A program made the translations under genes and the position numbers. Shown piece by piece: positions 6,473-10,935 of a DNA stretch of 10,935 bases. The notes beneath the pieces were generated by a model. That model was not told the DNA's origin. It saw only the letters and a list, made by a program, of their open reading frames with translations, and ran no database searches. Source of the DNA: an uncultured Clostridium sp. (lineage in GTDB: Bacteria; Bacillota_I; Bacilli_A; RF39; UBA660). The first letter of the stretch is position 1; the number at the start of each line of letters is the position of its first letter. Location of the stretch: positions 1 through 10,935 of the forward strand of contig CAJKHY010000029.1 of the NCBI GenBank assembly GCA_905199855.1, given 5' to 3'.

Positions 6473-6501
6473 TTGACAATAATCTATGAAAATGTTAGAA
6501 T
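6473..6501 (+). promoter_or_regulatory. Near-consensus promoter of the small unknown gene
   Basis: A perfect TTGACA (6473-6478) and TAGAAT (6496-6501) are separated by 17 bp, with TGT directly before the -10 (extended -10). It is one of the best promoters in the window. The predicted transcription start near 6508 rules out a gene start at 6507. Confidence 0.8.
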
Positions 6502-6527
6502 AAGCATTGATTGAGGGAGTGATATTG

Positions 6528-6941
6528 TTGGGTAATGTTAATGATTTAGAATTTTTAGAATTCTTGGATAGAGTTACTAATGAAAAAGAGAGACAAGAAA
6601 GGTATTCAAAGCAAGTAACTGAAGAATTATTTGTTATAGTTAAGAAACAATTTATAAAAGAATGGCAAAAGAATAAAAAAGTAAATTCTATTACTTTAGA
6701 ATTTAGAATAAATGATGATAATAATAAAAAACAAATATTTAATTTTGCTAAAAATTATGAAGATATTAATTATGATTACTTAAAACAATTATGTAATGAT
6801 GTATTTATTAAAATAGATAAGACTTTATATAATCCTGAAAAGAGTATGGAAGATCATGGTATTACATTTACTTTGAATATTGAAAAAATTTATGATGAAC
6901 ATAAAAGTGATATATCTAACAATAAAAGGAAAATAAGATAG
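6528..6941 (+). CDS. Small charged protein of unknown function
   Basis: I do not recognise this 137-residue protein. It is strongly charged, with no signal peptide, membrane helix or cysteine pair suggesting export. The N-terminal 50 residues look helical (FLEFLDRVTNEKERQERY, then VIVKKQFIKEWQKNKK). A strand-like SITLEFRIND follows, then a helical stretch around DYLKQLCNDVFIKIDKTLY and a second strand-like ITFTLNIEKIYDE, ending in a basic tail. The start is taken as TTG at 6528: GAGGGAG at 6513-6519 lies 8 bases upstream, and the strong promoter places the transcript start near 6508, which excludes the in-frame TTG at 6507. TTG at 6525 or GTG at 6519 are less likely alternatives. The gene is monocistronic, bounded by its own promoter and terminator. 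Confidence 0.7.
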   Translation: MGNVNDLEFLEFLDRVTNEKERQERYSKQVTEELFVIVKKQFIKEWQKNKKVNSITLEFRINDDNNKKQIFNFAKNYEDINYDYLKQLCNDVFIKIDKTLYNPEKSMEDHGITFTLNIEKIYDEHKSDISNNKRKIR

Positions 6942-6966
6942 ATTATTTATTATAATAGTCTTTTTT
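6941..6966 (+). terminator. Intrinsic terminator of the small unknown gene
   Basis: A 7-bp stem GATTATT/AATAGTC (6941-6947 with 6954-6960, one T-G wobble, 6-base loop) begins at the last base of the stop codon and is followed by six T residues (6961-6966). Confidence 0.7.
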
Positions 6967-7031
6967 CTTATGTCTTTTAAGAATTAAAATGTTAGAACAA
7001 AAGAAAAATAGTATCTTTTTTTTATGTTTTT

Positions 7032-7040
7032 TGATACAAT
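7032..7040 (+). promoter_or_regulatory. Extended -10 promoter of uvrC-mutL
   Basis: TGATACAAT (7032-7040) is an extended -10 (TGn plus TACAAT), 24 bp before the uvrC ATG. No recognisable -35 lies at the right distance; a T-rich tract stands there instead. The transcript start would fall near 7047, giving a short leader with AACGTGA as a weak ribosome binding site. Confidence 0.5.
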
Positions 7041-7064
7041 AAGATTAGAAAAGAACGTGATTTT

Positions 7065-8840
7065 ATGAATAATATAATAGATAATAAACTTAAATTAATA
7101 CCACATAAACCAGGTTGTTATTTAATGAAGAATATTGATGGTAATATTATTTATGTTGGTAAGTCAAAGAATTTAAAGAATAGGGTAACTTCATATTTTA
7201 AGAGTTCTCATACTGGTAAAACTCAAAAACTAGTAAGTGAGATATATGATTTTGAATATATTATTACTTCTACAGAGGTAGAGAGTTTGGTCTTAGAACT
7301 TAATTTAATTAAGAAATATGATCCTAAGTATAATATTTTACTTAGGGATGATAAGACGTATCCATATATAGAACTTACTAATGAAAAGGTTCCACGTTTA
7401 GTGGTCGTAAGAAATCCAAATATAAAAAGAAATAGGAAAAATACTTTATATGGGCCTTTTCCTAATGTAACAGCGGCTCGCAACACAGTAGAATTAATTA
7501 ATAGATTATATCCTTTAAGAAAATGTAAGACTTATAGTAAAAAAGCATGTTTATACTATCATATTAATGAGTGTTTAGGTTATTGTGTTAATAAGATAAG
7601 TGATGATGTAATTAATCAAATGAAGGAAGAAATAATATCTTTTTTAAGTGGTAATTCTAGTATTATTACTAATAAGATTAAGGAAAAAATGGAGATATGT
7701 AGTAATAATTTAAATTTTGAGAAGGCTTTGGAATATAAGACTATGCTTGATAATATCAATATTACTTTGGAAAAGCAGAAGGTTGAACTTGATGATAATA
7801 TTAATCGTGATGTTATTAGTTATTATTATGAGGGAGAATATATTTCAATATCTATTTTGTTTATCAGGGGTGGAAAGTTATTGGATAAGTATAATAAAGT
7901 GTTTCCTTTAATTGGTGAGGTTAGTGATGAAGTAAATAGTTTTATCTATTCATTTTATGATAAACATAGTATTCTTCCTAAGGAAGTTTTAGTGTGTGAT
8001 GATATTGATACTGTATCTTTAAGTAGTATATTTCAAATAAAATTTATTAACCCAAAGAAAGGGATAAAAAGAAAAATTGTTGATTTAACTACTGATAATG
8101 CTAAGAATGCTTATCATGAAAAATTAGAGTTAATAAAAAAAGACGAACAACAAACAAGTTTAGCAATGAATGAACTAGGTAAAATACTAGGAATAAACAA
8201 TTTAAGTAGAGTTGAGATATTTGATAATTCTAATTTGTTTGGTAATTTTAATGTTTCAGGGATGGTTGTTTTTATTGATGGTAAGCCATATAAAGAAGGA
8301 TACCGCAAATGGAAGATTATGAGTGATATGAGTGACGATTATAATACTATGAGAGAGGTTATTTATAGAAGGTATTTTAGGGTATTAAAGGATAAACTTG
8401 TTAAACCTGATTTAATTATAGTTGATGGTGGTGTAGGACAGATTAATGTTGCTTTAGAAGTATTGGAATCATTATGTTTAGATATACCTATCGTTGGTTT
8501 AAAAAAAGATGATAATCATAGGACTAATGCACTGGTAGCTTCTAAACCAATAAGAGAAATACCTTTGGATAAGACAAGTAATTTGTTTCATCTGCTTACT
8601 AGAATGCAAGAAGAAGTACATAACTATACAATAAATTATCATAAGAAAATTAGAAGTAAGGGGGCTTTATCCTCAATACTAGATAATATTCCAGGAATTG
8701 GAGAAGTAAGGAAGAAGGAACTTCTTAAAAAATATAAAACAATTAATAAAATGAAAGAATGTAGTATAGAAGAACTGATGAGTATTTTACCTAAGAATGT
8801 CGCGGAAAACTTCTATCAATTATTAAAAGAAATGGAGTAA
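7065..8840 (+). CDS. uvrC: Excinuclease ABC subunit C
   Basis: The 591-residue protein is full-length UvrC, the nuclease that makes both incisions around a UvrB-bound lesion in nucleotide excision repair. The GIY-YIG domain spans about residues 12-95: it reads GCY at 17-19 and YVG at 30-32, with Arg40 and Glu78 in the catalytic positions. Cys154, Cys162, Cys170 and Cys174 fit the iron-sulfur ligands described for UvrC. A UVR domain for UvrB contact covers about 203-238 (NFEKALEYKTMLDNI). The RNase H-like second nuclease shows FDNSN (Asp387), IIVDGGVGQ (Asp454) and a conserved His526. Helix-hairpin-helix DNA binding closes the protein (ILDNIPGIGEVRKKELLKKY, 538-557). The only departure seen is Cys in place of Ile or Val in the GIY motif. 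It is followed 4 bp later by mutL, so the two are probably cotranscribed. Confidence 0.96.
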   Translation: MNNIIDNKLKLIPHKPGCYLMKNIDGNIIYVGKSKNLKNRVTSYFKSSHTGKTQKLVSEIYDFEYIITSTEVESLVLELNLIKKYDPKYNILLRDDKTYPYIELTNEKVPRLVVVRNPNIKRNRKNTLYGPFPNVTAARNTVELINRLYPLRKCKTYSKKACLYYHINECLGYCVNKISDDVINQMKEEIISFLSGNSSIITNKIKEKMEICSNNLNFEKALEYKTMLDNINITLEKQKVELDDNINRDVISYYYEGEYISISILFIRGGKLLDKYNKVFPLIGEVSDEVNSFIYSFYDKHSILPKEVLVCDDIDTVSLSSIFQIKFINPKKGIKRKIVDLTTDNAKNAYHEKLELIKKDEQQTSLAMNELGKILGINNLSRVEIFDNSNLFGNFNVSGMVVFIDGKPYKEGYRKWKIMSDMSDDYNTMREVIYRRYFRVLKDKLVKPDLIIVDGGVGQINVALEVLESLCLDIPIVGLKKDDNHRTNALVASKPIREIPLDKTSNLFHLLTRMQEEVHNYTINYHKKIRSKGALSSILDNIPGIGEVRKKELLKKYKTINKMKECSIEELMSILPKNVAENFYQLLKEME

Positions 8841-8844
8841 AATT

Positions 8845-10602
8845 ATGTCATGTATTAAAGTAATGGATGAACTTTTATCTAATAAAATTGCCGCGGGTGA
8901 AGTGGTTGAGAAATGTGTTTCAATTGTTAAAGAATTAGTTGAGAATTCAATAGATGCAAAGAGTACTGATATTAAAATATATTTAGTTGAATCGGGACTT
9001 AAGGAAATAAAGGTAATTGATAACGGGATAGGAATGGAACCTAGTGATGCTATTTTAGCTTTTCAAAGGCACGCGACTTCTAAGTTATATAGTGATGATG
9101 ATTTGTTTAATATAAATACTTTAGGTTTCCGTGGAGAGGCGTTGCCTTCCATAGCATCTATTAGTGATGTTTTATTAAAAACTTGTCAAGATAATGTTGG
9201 GACTCTTATTCATATTAAGGGTGGTAAAGTATTAGAAAATACTATGTGTGAAGCAAGGATAGGTACTTCTATTACTGTATCTAGTTTATTTTATAATACT
9301 CCAGCAAGATTAAAACATTTATCTAGTACTTATAGTGAGTTATCTAATATATTAGAATATATTCAAAAGATTAGTTTATCGTATCCAAATATTAAGTTTA
9401 GATTATATAATGATGATAAGGAGTTATTAAATACTGATGGGTCGAATAATCAGCTAAAGGTTATTAAGGAGATATATGGAATAGATATTGCTAAGAAGAT
9501 GATAACAATAAAAAATGAGAATAATGATTATGAAATATCAGGTTATATTTCTATGCCTGAAGTAACAAGAGCAAGTCGAAGTCATATGATTACTTTGGTG
9601 AATAATCGTGTTATTAGAAATAATGAATTGAATAAGACAATTAATGATGCATATCATACATATAAGGAGGACACTAGATACCCAATCGTAGTAATAAATA
9701 TTAAATGTGATCCTGAATTAATCGATGTAAATATTCACCCTTCTAAATTGGATATCAAGTTTGGTAATTTTGAAGATTTAAAGAATTTGATAACTAGTAC
9801 TATTATAGATAGTATTAGGGAAAAGGTTTTAATACCAAAGATAGAAGTTAAGAATAATACAGAAGCACCTAGGTATGAGAATATAAGTATTGATTTCAGT
9901 AATAATATTATTTTAGAAAAAACTAGCGAATATAGAAAAAATTTAGAAAAATTAATTAATAATGAAGTTGTTATTAACGATATAGAAGAAAATTATATTG
10001 AAGAAATAAAGAAGGAAAAATTACCTAAATTATATCCTGTAGGTTTATTACTTGGGACTTATATTGCTTGCGAAAATGAGAATGGTATATATTTAATAGA
10101 TCAGCATGCGGCTAAAGAGAGAATTAATTATGAGAAGTATTCTTATATTTTAGGGCATCCTAATAATAATACTTGTAGTTTGCTTGTACCTATAATAATT
10201 GAGTTACCAAAGAATGAATTTATTATAGTTAAGGAGAATTTGAGTATTTTAGAGGGAATTAATATTGGAATAGAAGAGTTTGGGGCTAATTCTTTTAGGA
10301 TTATATCTCATCCTACTTGGTTTCCTGTTGGTAATGAAAAAGAAGTTATTAATAAGATAATAGAGTTAGTTATTCAAAAGGAAAAGGATTTTACTATTGA
10401 GAAATTTAATGATAGATTAGCCATGACTATTAGCTGTAAGATGAGTAAAAAGGCTAATACTTATTCTAGTATAGAAGAAATGGAAAAGTTAATTAGTGAT
10501 TTAGGCAACTGTAATAATCCTTATCATTGCCCTCATGGTAGGCCTACTATTATTACATTTAGTATTTATGAATTAGAGAAGATGTTTAAAAGAAGTATAT
10601 GA
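8845..10602 (+). CDS. mutL: DNA mismatch repair protein MutL (endonuclease type)
   Basis: A 585-residue MutL, which links mismatch recognition by MutS to strand incision. The N-terminal GHKL ATPase shows KIAAGEVVEK, VKELVENSIDA (Glu30 and Asn34), VIDNGIGM (58-64) and GFRGEALPSIAS (from 94). NIHPSKLDIKF marks the end of the transducer domain, followed by a charged linker. The C-terminal domain carries the nicking-endonuclease motifs of MutL from bacteria lacking MutH: DQHAAKERINYE (419-430, fitting DQHAx2Ex4E), SCK (530-532) and CPHGRP (562-567). The GGAG ribosome binding site is inside the last uvrC codons and the spacing is 4 bp, so translation is likely coupled. mutS, the common neighbour in Bacillota, is not in the window. 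Confidence 0.96.
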   Translation: MSCIKVMDELLSNKIAAGEVVEKCVSIVKELVENSIDAKSTDIKIYLVESGLKEIKVIDNGIGMEPSDAILAFQRHATSKLYSDDDLFNINTLGFRGEALPSIASISDVLLKTCQDNVGTLIHIKGGKVLENTMCEARIGTSITVSSLFYNTPARLKHLSSTYSELSNILEYIQKISLSYPNIKFRLYNDDKELLNTDGSNNQLKVIKEIYGIDIAKKMITIKNENNDYEISGYISMPEVTRASRSHMITLVNNRVIRNNELNKTINDAYHTYKEDTRYPIVVINIKCDPELIDVNIHPSKLDIKFGNFEDLKNLITSTIIDSIREKVLIPKIEVKNNTEAPRYENISIDFSNNIILEKTSEYRKNLEKLINNEVVINDIEENYIEEIKKEKLPKLYPVGLLLGTYIACENENGIYLIDQHAAKERINYEKYSYILGHPNNNTCSLLVPIIIELPKNEFIIVKENLSILEGINIGIEEFGANSFRIISHPTWFPVGNEKEVINKIIELVIQKEKDFTIEKFNDRLAMTISCKMSKKANTYSSIEEMEKLISDLGNCNNPYHCPHGRPTIITFSIYELEKMFKRSI

Positions 10603-10663
10603 TGTGCTTTTTGCTAATCACTTTACAGTGCGTAGATTTAGAGTTTATAGATAAAAATATATT

Positions 10664-10690
10664 AGAAACTTATAAGTAGTTTCTTTTTTT
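10664..10690 (+). terminator. Intrinsic terminator of uvrC-mutL
   Basis: A perfect 7-bp AGAAACT/AGTTTCT stem (10664-10670 with 10678-10684, 7-base loop) runs into seven T residues (10684-10690). It closes the repair operon before the spoIIGA-like gene. Confidence 0.75.
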
Positions 10691-10738
10691 CTACAAAAAA
10701 CTTAAGTTTTAAATAGTAAGATATAACTGGTGATTAAT

Positions 10739-10935
10739 ATGACTGTTTATTTAGATTTAGTTTTTTTAATTAATTTCTTTTTTGATTCAATTCTTCTTTT
10801 TAGTGTGGCTTTAATTTTGAAAAGACAAACTAATTTAAAAAGAATATTATTAGGTAGTGTATTTGGTACTATTTCTATATCGTGTTTATTTATTAGATTA
10901 AGTTCCATATCTTTATTTTTAATAAAATTATTAAT
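10739..10935 (+). CDS. spoIIGA: SpoIIGA-like sigma-E processing peptidase, N-terminal part (3' partial)
   Basis: The first 65 codons are present; the frame is open at the right window edge. The protein begins MTVYLDLVFLINFFFDSILL and continues ALILKRQTNLKRILLGSVFG. This closely follows the membrane N-terminus of SpoIIGA (in B. subtilis: YLDVIWLLNFCFD, then a TAFILKRHVKKRR segment and a GGAFIG turn). SpoIIGA is the membrane-anchored aspartic protease that activates pro-sigma-E in the mother cell after asymmetric septation. Here only two membrane helices (about residues 3-23 and 35-60) with a basic loop are visible; the protease domain lies beyond the window. GGTGA at 10729-10733 is the ribosome binding site. 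No clear promoter or Spo0A box is seen between the mutL terminator and the start. Confidence 0.75.
   Translation, partial: MTVYLDLVFLINFFFDSILLFSVALILKRQTNLKRILLGSVFGTISISCLFIRLSSISLFLIKLL

Noticed and set aside
7011..7037. GTATC...GATAC inverted repeat before uvrC
   Set aside because: It is a 5-bp repeat with a 17-base AT-only loop overlapping the promoter; likely chance in AT-rich DNA.
10599..10679. 26-codon open frame overlapping the mutL stop (ATGA)
   Set aside because: It has no ribosome binding site of its own, no recognisable protein features, and ends inside the terminator hairpin; probably non-coding, although the ATGA overlap was noted.
10702..10727. Possible promoter for the spoIIGA-like gene (TTAAGT with TATAAC)
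   Set aside because: The spacer is only 14 bp and the match is poor in an AT-rich background; no Spo0A-type box is visible.

Overview
The window is very AT-rich chromosomal DNA (hand counts of 18-30% GC in most lines sampled), with Shine-Dalgarno-led genes all on the + strand. It carries the Bacillota-type operon ireB-ruvX-DUF1292-mltG-trmR, a MutL with the endonuclease motifs typical of Gram-positive bacteria, and the start of a SpoIIGA-like sporulation protease. This points to a low-GC, probably spore-forming (or recently spore-forming) member of the Bacillota, plausibly an uncultured host-associated lineage. The exact taxon cannot be read from the sequence.

Layout. (1) Positions 1-2074 hold the 3' part of a large surface-type protein gene: a LamG-like domain followed by a formylglycine-generating-enzyme/C-type-lectin (FGE/CLec) domain. 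Its last ~165 bases switch abruptly to about 64% GC. They encode a segment that looks like the variable region (VR) of a diversity-generating retroelement (DGR) target. No reverse transcriptase or template repeat lies in the window. (2) Positions 2075-2349 are intergenic, with a GC-rich stretch holding strong hairpins, a second copy of the 11-bp gene-end sequence, and a probable promoter for the next operon. (3) Positions 2350-5025 are the conserved operon ireB, ruvX, a DUF1292 gene, mltG and trmR: cell-wall regulation, a Holliday-junction/rRNA-processing nuclease, peptidoglycan termination and tRNA wobble modification. (4) Positions 5026-5181 hold a weak terminator, three 23-bp tandem repeats each containing a dyad, and a good promoter. 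They precede an AAA_14/DUF4143 ATPase gene (5182-6465). (5) A small gene of unknown function (6528-6941) has its own near-consensus promoter and a terminator. (6) uvrC and mutL (7065-10602) form a tight DNA-repair pair ending at a terminator. (7) The window closes inside a spoIIGA-like gene (10739 onward).

The housekeeping genes are ordinary. The most interesting parts are the putative DGR-diversified C-terminus with its downstream structured DNA/RNA and duplicated gene-end tag, and the ATPase gene preceded by phased dyad repeats.
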